DNA of 41,760 nucleotides from Eubacteriales bacterium (GTDB lineage: Bacteria; Bacillota; Clostridia; Lachnospirales; Lachnospiraceae): positions 1-41,760 of the forward strand of contig JAUNFZ010000016.1 in assembly GCA_030524785.1 (NCBI GenBank), written 5' to 3'. The notes under the pieces were generated by a model, which saw nothing but the letters and a program-made list of their open reading frames with translations, did not search any database and was not told the origin of the DNA. Of the stretch, positions 33,853-41,739 are shown piece by piece (the first letter of the stretch is position 1; the number at the start of each line of letters is the position of its first letter). The position numbers and the translations under genes were made by a program.

Positions 33853-35040
33853 ATGGAGACGGGGAAACCAGAGCTGATTGCTCAAATGAATAAAACAGTG
33901 ATCGTCAGATTGCTGAAACAATATGGACGTCTTTCGCGAGCTGATTTGACAAGAATGTTGAATATGAGTTTCCCTTCTGTGTCTTCAAATACCAGGCAGC
34001 TCATAGAAGACAATTATATTGTGGAAATTGGTGAAGCGGCAGGAAAAAATGGCCTGGGACGCCGTTCGGTATTATTGGGCTTTAACGAAAGACGGGGCTA
34101 TGTGGTAGGCGTTTGTTTTAATATTAATAAGATTATTACAGCCTGCGCAGATCTCCTAGGAACGCCGCTGGCTGTGGTGGAAAAAAGAATGGATCTGTCC
34201 AGAGACGGTGAATATGCCTATGGATTGATTTGCGCGTCTATCAGAGAGGCGCTGGCGGAAAGCGGAGTTTCCACAGACAAACTGGAGTGTATCTGTGTGG
34301 GAATACCCGGAATTTTTGACGAAAAGAGCCGAAAGAACCGATTTGTACCATATTTGAAAGCATGGGAGGACATACAGATCGCAGACAGGTTGAAAAAAGA
34401 CTTTGTGGAGAATGTGATTGTAGAAAATGTTGTAAACCTGGGGGTAATCGGCGAAAAATGGAAAGGTAATGCTCAGGAATACCATAATATTGCCTTCATT
34501 GAATATGATGTAGGAATTTCGGCAGGCTTGATGTTTAATGACGAGCTTTATCGAGGCGCCGGAGGTCTGGCAGGCGAAGTAGGTTATATGGTACTCAGTT
34601 CGGACCAAATGTCAAAGGAGTTTTCAGACATGGGTGCTTTGGAGGAACTTATTTCAGAAATTGTGACGTCTGCTATGTCCGAGGAAGAACGACGGCAGGG
34701 CAGAGAAAGTTTCGACATTGCACCGCTGATAGCGTTGTGTGACATGGGTGAGAAACGGGCAGAAAAGGTAATAGAAATGATTGTTGAGAATATTTCTGCC
34801 ATGATTATCAACACCATTGTGGTACTGAATCCGGAAATTGTTATTTTGTCGGGCCATAATGGAATACAGATTGCTCAACGCTATATGAAAAAAATTGTAC
34901 AGGCGGTAAAAACGCATGCTCCTGCGCTTCCGGAGATTAAGATATCAAAATACACAAGTAATCAGGCAGGTTTATACGGAGCCCTGAGAACTTCTATTAT
35001 GAACGCGGCATCCAATATTGATAATGCGCATTATATTTAA
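33853..35040 (+). CDS. ROK-family transcriptional regulator, kinase site degenerate
   Basis: 395 residues. N-terminal winged helix: YGRLSRADLTRMLNMSFPSVSSNTRQLIEDN (about residues 24-54). The C-terminal ROK fold follows, with VGIPGIFDE (149-157), then ENVVNLGVIGE and GISAGLMFNDELYRGAGGLAGEVGY. The catalytic aspartate of ROK sugar kinases (normally in an E/D-N-D-A-N motif) is replaced by Val193, the His of the GEiGH motif is Tyr245, and the CxCGxxGC zinc motif is missing. So it should bind a sugar but not phosphorylate it, acting as a XylR/NagC-like regulator. RBS GGAGG. Its likely target is the inverted repeat at 27750-27780 at the head of the operon. Confidence 0.88.
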   Translation: METGKPELIAQMNKTVIVRLLKQYGRLSRADLTRMLNMSFPSVSSNTRQLIEDNYIVEIGEAAGKNGLGRRSVLLGFNERRGYVVGVCFNINKIITACADLLGTPLAVVEKRMDLSRDGEYAYGLICASIREALAESGVSTDKLECICVGIPGIFDEKSRKNRFVPYLKAWEDIQIADRLKKDFVENVIVENVVNLGVIGEKWKGNAQEYHNIAFIEYDVGISAGLMFNDELYRGAGGLAGEVGYMVLSSDQMSKEFSDMGALEELISEIVTSAMSEEERRQGRESFDIAPLIALCDMGEKRAEKVIEMIVENISAMIINTIVVLNPEIVILSGHNGIQIAQRYMKKIVQAVKTHAPALPEIKISKYTSNQAGLYGALRTSIMNAASNIDNAHYI

Positions 35041-35052
35041 GCTACACAGTGA

Positions 35053-36309
35053 ATGTATGCCAAGGTGCCCCAGCTGGTCTTCAATAATCGAATGGTGATG
35101 ATAATGAAACTTATGAAAAATCAGAGATTATTGCCTATAGCCATGCTGGGGTATCTTTTTGTGCTCGGATTGGATACAGGCGGATTGCAGAAGATACTGT
35201 TGGAAATAGCGGAAGAATACGAACTGAGTTATGTAAAAATGAGCGGACTGGTGACAGCAAAGTGTACGGCAAATTTTATTTGCATTTTGATTTTTGGCCC
35301 TGTTTCAGATAAAGTGGGGAAGAAAAGGATCTTGTTGGGTGCAGCAGCAGTTTTTGCCGCAGGATGTTTGATGGCCGCAGGAAGCAGTAGTTTTGAGATG
35401 ATGGCTGCAGCAATTGTTTTAATTGGAATGGCGTTTGGAGTATGTGAGGGACTATCTTCTGCATTACTGGCGGATGTATTCCCCCAAAAACGTGAGCAGA
35501 TACTGACGCTTTCCCAGGGGATGTATAGCTGCGGAGCCGTTTTGGGACCGTTTTTGAGCAGTATATTTATGAAATACACACCTGGGGGATGGCGTACGGA
35601 ATTTGGGGTGCTTGCATTTCTTATGGTGGGTATGGCCGGGCTCCTTTGGACTGCAAAGATACCGATAACATCAGGGTTAAAAAATACCGGAGAAAATAAT
35701 TCTGCAAATAGCAAAGACAAGGGAGGAAATTATAAAATGACATTGGCAGTTGTAGCCGTATTATTTGGTGCAATGCTGCTGTATTCCGGTATGGAAAACG
35801 GATTAGGATATTTTATGGATACAATTTTTGACCGGGGATATGGCGCGGCGGAACTCTCTGCATTTGCAATTTCAGGCATGTGGCTGGCAATGTTGATTTC
35901 CAGAATGATTTGTGCGACAGCAAAGAATGGCCAGGAAAGAATTGTTTTTTCAGCGCTGATAGCCTGTACGGTAATATCAGCAGGGCTTTTGCATGCTGAA
36001 AATGAAAAAATAGCTCTTTTGCTCTGTATCCTGGCCGGCGCCGCTTTTGGACCGGTGTGGCCCATGCTTATAGGATTTGCAATGAGGGAAATGCCGGAAT
36101 GTTCAGGTACGGTGACAAGCTGGATGGCGGCGTCCAGTGCAATTGGCGCCAGTGTGTTTCCGCTTTTTATGGGTAAAGCTGCGGATTATTGGAACAATGA
36201 AAAATATGCAGTGGGGATATTTGTGATGATTTCTATGGCGGCGGCGGGAATGTTTGGGTTATATAAAATGATGATAAGACGTGGAATGAGAGATGAACGG
36301 GGAGCATAA
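35053..36309 (+). CDS. MFS transporter
   Basis: Up to 418 residues with about 12 hydrophobic segments and the loop 2-3 signature GPVSDKVGKKRI; a charged central loop (KNTGENNSANSKDKGGN) divides two six-helix halves. The start is uncertain: ATG 35053 has no good RBS, and the ATGs at 35092-35104 give a protein beginning just before the first membrane segment. It sits between the ROK regulator and the mutarotase-like gene, so it belongs to the same sugar pathway. Since the operon already has an ABC importer, it could be a second uptake route or an exporter of a product. Substrate unknown. Confidence 0.85.
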   Translation: MYAKVPQLVFNNRMVMIMKLMKNQRLLPIAMLGYLFVLGLDTGGLQKILLEIAEEYELSYVKMSGLVTAKCTANFICILIFGPVSDKVGKKRILLGAAAVFAAGCLMAAGSSSFEMMAAAIVLIGMAFGVCEGLSSALLADVFPQKREQILTLSQGMYSCGAVLGPFLSSIFMKYTPGGWRTEFGVLAFLMVGMAGLLWTAKIPITSGLKNTGENNSANSKDKGGNYKMTLAVVAVLFGAMLLYSGMENGLGYFMDTIFDRGYGAAELSAFAISGMWLAMLISRMICATAKNGQERIVFSALIACTVISAGLLHAENEKIALLLCILAGAAFGPVWPMLIGFAMREMPECSGTVTSWMAASSAIGASVFPLFMGKAADYWNNEKYAVGIFVMISMAAAGMFGLYKMMIRRGMRDERGA

Positions 36310-36313
36310 ATCT

Positions 36314-37393
36314 ATGAGACTATATGGGAAAAATTATACGCGCAGGGAAATAGAACAAAAGGTGCCGGATATTCGCCAAATCTGTGGCACCAGGCAGTAT
36401 GAGCTGACAGAAGGTGCGACCAGGGGCACGCGGGTGGTAGACGTGAATACGGGGATTCTTCGATACAGCGTTGTATTAGACAGAGGAATGGACATCTCGC
36501 TTGCAGATTATAAAGGAATTAATTTGACCCATTTGACGGAAAATGGTGAAGTGCATCCAGCTTTTTATGAATCAGTGGGGATGGAATGGGCAAGAATTTT
36601 TTTCGGAGGGTTGATGACAACCTGTGGGATGACATATCTGGGACCACCCGGCAGAGATGGGACGGAGGAACTTGGACTGCATGGAAGATATTCTGCAATT
36701 CCTGCCCGGCGTGTCAAGGATCTTTCAGATTGGCATGGAGATGAGTACGAGATAATTTTGGCGGGAGAAGTTAAGGAAACTGTGCAGATGGGAACAAAAA
36801 TGCGGATGGAACGCCGCATTACCAGTACGGCGGGAAAAGCGGTGATACATATTTGTGACAGGGTGACAAATACAGGAACCAGCGAAGCGCCATTTACGAT
36901 CTTATATCATATAAACTTTGGATTTCCTCTGTTGGACAGCGGAACGCGGATTATATTGCAAAGCCGGGAGATAATACCCTTTGATGAATATTCGGGAAGC
37001 AGGCAGAAGAAAATGTTTTGTTCGGAAGAACCGCGGCGAGCAGCAGTGGAAGAAAACTATTTTTGCCTGTCTGATGCAGATGCGGAGGGAAAAGCATGTG
37101 CAATGCTTGTAAATGACAGACTTATGGGAGGAATTGGAGTTTATATAAAAGTGTCTGTTGATACACTGCCGTATTTTTGTGAGTGGAAAATGATGGATGA
37201 ACGCGATTATATTATCGCTTTGGAACCAGCGAATGTAATTTGTGAAAATCGAGGAATATTGCGGAAACGGGGGATGCTTCCAATTCTGCAAAGTGGGGAA
37301 TCTCGTACAATGGACATTGAAATTGGCGTGTTAGAGGGAGAAAAGGAGATTTCTTTTATGGAAAACGCCCTCAAAAATGTGATTGCACTTTAA
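36314..37393 (+). CDS. DUF4432 / aldose-1-epimerase-like protein
   Basis: 359-residue beta-rich protein of the galactose-mutarotase-like superfamily, resembling the DUF4432 group. Visible pieces: LRYSVVLDRGMDISLADYKG, GMEWARIFFGGLMTTCGMTYLG, ELGLHGRYSAIPARR, ILYHINFGFPLLD, and a final EPANVICENRG stretch. The HG pair and the later YHINFG supply candidate active-site histidines. I chose ATG 36314, with GGGGAG nine bases upstream; an in-frame ATG at 36293 lies inside the end of the MFS gene. It would interconvert sugar anomers before isomerisation, or act on a related lactone or derivative. Last gene of the operon. Confidence 0.82.
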   Translation: MRLYGKNYTRREIEQKVPDIRQICGTRQYELTEGATRGTRVVDVNTGILRYSVVLDRGMDISLADYKGINLTHLTENGEVHPAFYESVGMEWARIFFGGLMTTCGMTYLGPPGRDGTEELGLHGRYSAIPARRVKDLSDWHGDEYEIILAGEVKETVQMGTKMRMERRITSTAGKAVIHICDRVTNTGTSEAPFTILYHINFGFPLLDSGTRIILQSREIIPFDEYSGSRQKKMFCSEEPRRAAVEENYFCLSDADAEGKACAMLVNDRLMGGIGVYIKVSVDTLPYFCEWKMMDERDYIIALEPANVICENRGILRKRGMLPILQSGESRTMDIEIGVLEGEKEISFMENALKNVIAL

Positions 37394-37500
37394 AAAGTAC
37401 AATTTAGTATAAAAAGTATTTATAAAACAGTATAGTGAAAAATTCTTATAAAACAAATGAAAATTTAAGTTTTGATAAAAGTAAGTATAGAATATAGTCT
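37394..37500. other. AT-rich intergenic segment
   Basis: A very AT-rich stretch with short repeats (TTTATAAAAC and CTTATAAAAC) and no recognisable gene or clear terminator. It ends the AT-rich operon and may mark the edge of an inserted block. Confidence 0.4.
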
Positions 37501-37514
37501 AAACTTTGTTCTGC

Positions 37515-37543
37515 TTGATGTACATGTGGTACGGTGTTATACT
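37515..37543 (+). promoter_or_regulatory. Promoter of the putP-type gene
   Basis: TTGATG (37515-37520) and TATACT (37538-37543) with a 17-base spacer. The transcript would start near 37550 and carry the structured leader described next. Confidence 0.65.
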
Positions 37544-37552
37544 TCTGGGTAT

Positions 37553-37607
37553 GGACGGCTCTTTATAGGAGCGGATTCCGGAAGATTCTTCCGTCGGGAG
37601 AGCCGCC
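37553..37607 (+). ncRNA. Structured 5' leader of the putP-type mRNA
   Basis: CGGCTCT (37556-37562) pairs with AGAGCCG (37599-37605), enclosing a hairpin CGGAAG-ATT-CTTCCG (37579-37593) and further GGA/TCC complementarity. The structure ends 25 bases before the start codon and could be a cis-regulatory RNA. It matches no riboswitch family I can name. Confidence 0.4.
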
Positions 37608-37632
37608 ACGAATTGATTGAGGAGAAAAAATT

Positions 37633-39162
37633 ATGACACAGGCAAAGATTTGTATTATGATCGCGATAATCGTCTATCTGGGAATGGTGCTGTACATTGG
37701 TTATCGCTGTTCAAAGCAGAACAAGAATGAAGACGACTTTTATCTGGGCGGAAGGAAGCTTGGGCCTTTTGTGACAGCCATGAGCGCCGAGGCTTCCGAT
37801 ATGAGTAGCTGGCTTTTGATGGGGCTGCCGGGCGTAGCGTACCTTACGGGTGTGGCTGACGCAGGCTGGACGGCAATTGGGCTGGCGATTGGTACATACG
37901 TCAACTGGCTGATCGTGGCAAAGCGTCTGCGCCGTTATTCCCATGTGGCGAACAATTCGATTACGCTGCCACAGTTTTTTAAGAACCGCTACCACGACAA
38001 AGGAAATGCGCTGCTGGTGATTGCGGCAGTCATTATTGTGATTTTCTTTATCCCTTATACTGCATCGGGCTTTGCGGCCTGCGGCAAGCTGTTTTCCAGC
38101 CTGTTCGGCGTGGACTATTTTGCGGCGATGATCGTCAGTGCGGTGGTCATTGTGGGATATACCATGCTGGGAGGGTTCCTGGCCGCTTCTACCACAGACT
38201 TTGTGCAGAGCATTATCATGTCGGTGGCGCTGATTGTAGTGCTGGTATTTGGCGTAAGCGTGGCGGGCGGTATGGACGCCGTAATGGAAAATGCCAGCGC
38301 TTTGCCGGGATATCTTTCCTTTACGCAGACATATGATCCGGTGACACAGACGGCAGGCCCTTACGGGACAATCACTATTTTCTCTATGCTGGCCTGGGGG
38401 CTTGGCTATTTTGGGATGCCTCATATCCTTTTGCGCTTTATGGCAATAGAGGATGAGAAAAAGCTGTCCCTTTCACGCCGGGTGGCAAGCATCTGGGTAG
38501 TTATTTCACTGACGGTAGGCGTTCTGATCGGCATCATTGGTTATACCATGAGCAAAGTGGGAGCCCTGGAGGTTCTGGAGGGTTCCAATTCGGAAACAAT
38601 CATTGTAAAGATTGCGGATCTTCTCAGCCAGAACGGCGTTGTTCCGGCACTTTTGGCGGGCGTGATTCTGGCGGGAATTTTGGCTTCCACCATGTCCACG
38701 GCAGATTCGCAGCTTCTGGCGGCGTCCTCGGCGGTATCTTCCGATCTGCTGGGCGGAGCGCTGAAGAAAAAAGACGGGAGCGGCATGGTGGCGGCGAGGA
38801 TAACGCTGCTTGCGATTGCCGTGGTTGGCGTTTTCCTTGCAAAGGATCCCAACAGTTCAGTATTTGGCATTGTGTCCTTTGCCTGGGCTGGATTTGGAGC
38901 TTCCTTTGGCCCTGTGGTTCTGTTTTCACTGTTTTGGAAACGGTCAAATAAATACGGAGCTTTGGCCGGCATGGTGTCCGGAGGCGTAATGATCTTTGTG
39001 TGGAAGTATCTGGTGCGGCCTCTGGGTGGAGCGTGGAATATTTACGAGCTTCTTCCGGCGTTTATCGTGGCTTCTGCGGCGATTGTAATTGTAAGTTTGC
39101 TGACGCCGGCTCCGGAGAAATCCGTTCAGGAGGAATTTGACAAAGTAAAGGCGATGCGCTGA
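37633..39162 (+). CDS. putP: Sodium/proline symporter (SSS family)
   Basis: 509 residues with about 13 membrane segments. It follows PutP closely in the N-terminal half: DDFYLGGRKLGPFVTAMSAEASDMSSWLLMGLPG contains the Na+- and proline-binding core, with the characteristic ASDMS..LLMGLPG stretch. Later it has STTDFVQSIIM, then ILASTMSTADSQLLAASSAVSSDLLG, the sodium-site signature of the family. RBS GAGGAG. It should import L-proline with sodium; a related substrate cannot be fully excluded. It is preceded by its own promoter and leader, is more GC-rich than the sugar operon before it, and is monocistronic. Confidence 0.9.
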   Translation: MTQAKICIMIAIIVYLGMVLYIGYRCSKQNKNEDDFYLGGRKLGPFVTAMSAEASDMSSWLLMGLPGVAYLTGVADAGWTAIGLAIGTYVNWLIVAKRLRRYSHVANNSITLPQFFKNRYHDKGNALLVIAAVIIVIFFIPYTASGFAACGKLFSSLFGVDYFAAMIVSAVVIVGYTMLGGFLAASTTDFVQSIIMSVALIVVLVFGVSVAGGMDAVMENASALPGYLSFTQTYDPVTQTAGPYGTITIFSMLAWGLGYFGMPHILLRFMAIEDEKKLSLSRRVASIWVVISLTVGVLIGIIGYTMSKVGALEVLEGSNSETIIVKIADLLSQNGVVPALLAGVILAGILASTMSTADSQLLAASSAVSSDLLGGALKKKDGSGMVAARITLLAIAVVGVFLAKDPNSSVFGIVSFAWAGFGASFGPVVLFSLFWKRSNKYGALAGMVSGGVMIFVWKYLVRPLGGAWNIYELLPAFIVASAAIVIVSLLTPAPEKSVQEEFDKVKAMR

Positions 39163-39176
39163 GAAGAACGCCGAAG

Positions 39177-39250
39177 CCGGAGATTTTGGCGGGTGCGGGC
39201 AAGACGCCCGGAGGCTTTGGCAGGCGGGGTCAGGGACCGGAGGCTTTGGC
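39177..39250. repeat. Three imperfect 14-base direct repeats
   Basis: CCGGAGATTTTGGC (39177-39190) and two identical CCGGAGGCTTTGGC copies (39208-39221, 39237-39250), spaced 31 and 29 bases start to start, in the gap after the putP-type gene. They could be a degenerate minisatellite or repeated binding sites. No function is evident. Confidence 0.7.
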
Positions 39251-39259
39251 CAGGGCTCG

Positions 39260-39288
39260 TTGCAAACAGAAAAAATATATGATATGAT
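39260..39288 (+). promoter_or_regulatory. Promoter of the TPR lipoprotein/hflX unit
   Basis: TTGCAA (39260-39265), a 17-base spacer and TATGAT (39283-39288). The inverted repeat at 39287-39314 begins within the -10 box. Confidence 0.65.
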
Positions 39289-39314
39289 AGGGCTGTCGAT
39301 TTTGACAGCCCTAT
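39287..39314. promoter_or_regulatory. Inverted repeat over the transcription start
   Basis: Perfect 11-base arms ATAGGGCTGTC (39287-39297) and GACAGCCCTAT (39304-39314) with a 6-base loop. The repeat touches the -10 box and covers the expected start site. It is either a repressor operator or a 5'-terminal mRNA hairpin. Confidence 0.7.
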
Positions 39315-39339
39315 TACGATTACTTCGGGAGGAAAGAAA

Positions 39340-40314
39340 ATGAACCGTTTTTATAGATGGACACCGATAAAATGGATGTGGCCCCTGGCTATATGCCTGG
39401 CGCTCACCGGCTGCCAGGAGAAAGGCCCCTCCGAGGTGGAACTGGCGCGTGATGAAGGAATTTCCTACATGCAGCAGGCGGATTATGAAAATGCGGCGGC
39501 GTCCTTTGAGAGGGCGTACGGCCTGTGCGATGAAAAAATGCCGGAGACAAAAACGGATATCAGTCTGTATGAAGCGGCCTGCCAGTTTAAGCTGGGAGAC
39601 TATGAGAGTGTGACCTCTACCTGCACCCGTGTTTTGGATTTGAAAGATAACGATAATGCAGACGCCTATTACCTGCGCGGCGCTTCCTTTTTAAGGCTGG
39701 GACAGGCGGATATGGCGAAGGCCGATTTTGACAGCGCCTCTCTGATGGAGCCGGAGAATTACGATTTGTTTCTGAATATCTATCAGCAGTATGAGGAAGT
39801 GAATCAGTCGGCGGTGGGCGATGAATACCTGCAGAAAGCTTTAAATATTTCCGGAGAGGAAATGGAAGACTATTACCAGAAAGGAAATATTTATTTCTAT
39901 CTGGGGAATTACCAGAAAGCTCAGGAGATGCTGGCAAAGCCGGCGGAGGCAAAGCACCAGAAGGCCATGATGCTGATGGGGCAGGTTTATCTGGCTCTGA
40001 ATGACAGCGTCAGCGCCAGAAACATCTACCAGCAGTATATGGAGGAATATGGGGAGGATGCGGCGGCTTATAACGGCATTGCCCTGTGCGAGGTGGCAGA
40101 CGGAAATTATGATGCGGCGGTGACGGCGGCGGAGACCGGCCTGGCCCTGGAGGGCGGCGAGGATGCGAAGCGCGATCTTTTGTACAATGAGATTGTAGCG
40201 CTGGAGCGCAAGCATGACTTTGAAGCTGCCGCAGTGAAGGCAGCCCAGTTTGTGGAGCTTTATCCTGATGACGAGGAAGGAAAAAAGGAATACGATTTTT
40301 TGAGCACAAGATAG
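39340..40314 (+). CDS. Tetratricopeptide-repeat lipoprotein
   Basis: 324 residues. The N terminus has a signal with lipobox LALTGC, so the protein should be lipid-anchored on the outer face of the membrane. The rest is helical with TPR-like units: ISYMQQADYENAAASFERAYGL, then ADAYYLRGASFLRLGQADMAKADFDSA, YYQKGNIYFYLGNYQKAQEML, and AAYNGIALCEVADGNYDAAVTAAETG. TPR arrays bind partner proteins; no partner is identifiable. RBS GGGAGGAAAG. Its stop is followed at once by the hflX RBS, so the two are co-transcribed. This order is the only clue to function. Confidence 0.9.
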   Translation: MNRFYRWTPIKWMWPLAICLALTGCQEKGPSEVELARDEGISYMQQADYENAAASFERAYGLCDEKMPETKTDISLYEAACQFKLGDYESVTSTCTRVLDLKDNDNADAYYLRGASFLRLGQADMAKADFDSASLMEPENYDLFLNIYQQYEEVNQSAVGDEYLQKALNISGEEMEDYYQKGNIYFYLGNYQKAQEMLAKPAEAKHQKAMMLMGQVYLALNDSVSARNIYQQYMEEYGEDAAAYNGIALCEVADGNYDAAVTAAETGLALEGGEDAKRDLLYNEIVALERKHDFEAAAVKAAQFVELYPDDEEGKKEYDFLSTR

Positions 40315-40325
40315 GAGATGATCCT

Positions 40326-41573
40326 GTGGAAGAATATGAAAACAAGGCGCCCGAGGAGCGCGTAATCCTGATAGGGGTAAGCGTTACGGAAACAGACGAC
40401 ACCGCGCAGTCTTTGGAGGAACTGGAAGAACTGGCAAAAACGGCCGGCGCCGTGACTGTCGGAAAAGTGATTCAGAACCGGGAACAGATTCATCCGGGCA
40501 CTTATATTGGCAAAGGAAAAATAGAAGAAGTACAGCAGTTGGCCTATGAAGTACAGGCGGATGCAGTGATCTGTGATGATGAACTGTCTCCGGCGCAGCT
40601 TCGAAATCTGCAGCAGGAACTGGATATGAAGGTAATGGACAGAACACTGCTGATTCTCGATATTTTTGCGGCCAGAGCTTCTACCAGCGAGGGAAAAATA
40701 CAGGTGGAGCTGGCGCAGCTCAAATACAGGCAGGCACGTCTGGTGGGCCTTCGGGATTCGCTGTCGCGGCTGGGCGGCGGTATCGGCACGCGCGGCCCCG
40801 GAGAAAAGAAACTGGAAATGGACCGGCGTCTGATCAAGAACAGAATCGCCCAGTTGAACCGGGAGCTTGCCGAGGTGAAACGCCACCGGGAAGTGACCAG
40901 AAGCAAGCGCAGCCGGCAGTCGGCTCCGGTAGCGGCCATCGTAGGATATACAAACGCGGGAAAATCCACGCTGCTGAATAAAATGACGGGCGCCCAGGTG
41001 CTGGAGGAGGACAAGCTGTTTGCAACGCTGGATCCCACCACAAGGGTGCTGGAGCTGGATTCAGGTCAGGAAATGCTGCTGACAGATACGGTAGGTTTTA
41101 TACGGAAGCTGCCGCATCATTTGATCGAGGCTTTTCGCAGTACGCTGGAGGAAGCAAAATATGCAGATGTGATTCTGCATGTGGTGGATGCTTCCAACCC
41201 CCAGGCGGAGCAGCAGATGCTGGTGGTATATGAAACACTGGCAAATCTTGGAATCAGGGATAAGACAGTCATCACACTTTTTAACAAGCAGGATAAAGTG
41301 CATGAGGAAGATTTCCTCAGGGACCGCAAGGCCGATAAAACGCTGAGCATTTCGGCGCGGACCGGCGGAGGCCTGGAGGAACTGAAGCGTGTGCTGGAGG
41401 AGACATTAAATGAAAAAAATGTGCTGATTGAGCGTCTTTATTCCTACCAGGATGCGGGGCTGATTCAGCTGATACGCAAAAAGGGCCAGCTTTTGGAGGA
41501 AGAATACCGCCCCGAAGGGATTTATGTGCGGGCATACGTGCCCATGGAAATCTACGGCGCGGTGTCTCCGTAA
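40326..41573 (+). CDS. hflX: GTPase HflX
   Basis: 415-residue ribosome-associated GTPase that splits stalled or stress-hibernating ribosomes. The N-terminal HflX domain contains GTYIGKGKIEE and LDIFAARASTSEGKIQVELAQL, followed by GGIGTRGPGEKKLEMDRR. The GTPase domain has G1 GYTNAGKST (207-215), G2 in DPTTR, G3 DTVGF (254-258), G4 NKQD (320-323) and G5 SAR (343-345). All motifs are intact. Start is GTG 40326, with TAGGAG nine bases upstream, the TAG being the stop of the TPR gene. Length is normal for the family. No terminator is evident before the next promoter. Confidence 0.96.
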   Translation: MEEYENKAPEERVILIGVSVTETDDTAQSLEELEELAKTAGAVTVGKVIQNREQIHPGTYIGKGKIEEVQQLAYEVQADAVICDDELSPAQLRNLQQELDMKVMDRTLLILDIFAARASTSEGKIQVELAQLKYRQARLVGLRDSLSRLGGGIGTRGPGEKKLEMDRRLIKNRIAQLNRELAEVKRHREVTRSKRSRQSAPVAAIVGYTNAGKSTLLNKMTGAQVLEEDKLFATLDPTTRVLELDSGQEMLLTDTVGFIRKLPHHLIEAFRSTLEEAKYADVILHVVDASNPQAEQQMLVVYETLANLGIRDKTVITLFNKQDKVHEEDFLRDRKADKTLSISARTGGGLEELKRVLEETLNEKNVLIERLYSYQDAGLIQLIRKKGQLLEEEYRPEGIYVRAYVPMEIYGAVSP

Positions 41574-41669
41574 AAGCAGGGACGGAAATTGCTTTGCAGT
41601 CCTTCAAAGTGGAGATAAACTTTTCACTTCAGAAAAAACAATTTGCCGTCAAACACCCGAGAAAATATA

Positions 41670-41698
41670 TTGAGAAATTCCATTTATGGATGTATAAT
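41670..41698 (+). promoter_or_regulatory. Promoter of the gene entering at the window end
   Basis: TTGAGA (41670-41675), a 17-base spacer and a perfect TATAAT (41693-41698). The transcript would begin near 41705. Confidence 0.75.
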
Positions 41699-41739
41699 AA
41701 AAGCCGTAGAAAATGCGTGGAAGGGACTTGACAGAGACT

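Noticed and set aside
31064-36309. Sialic acid/ManNAc utilisation locus, because of the AGE epimerase and a ROK protein
   Set aside because: No N-acetylneuraminate lyase or NanE is present, and the ROK protein has lost its kinase residues, so it cannot be a ManNAc kinase.
31064-37393. Sulfoquinovose catabolism locus (AGE/YihS-like isomerase, mutarotase-like and MFS genes together)
   Set aside because: No GH31 sulfoquinovosidase, no sulfosugar kinase, aldolase or transaldolase, and no SLA reductase is present, and the AGE protein looks closer to GlcNAc 2-epimerase/RnBP.
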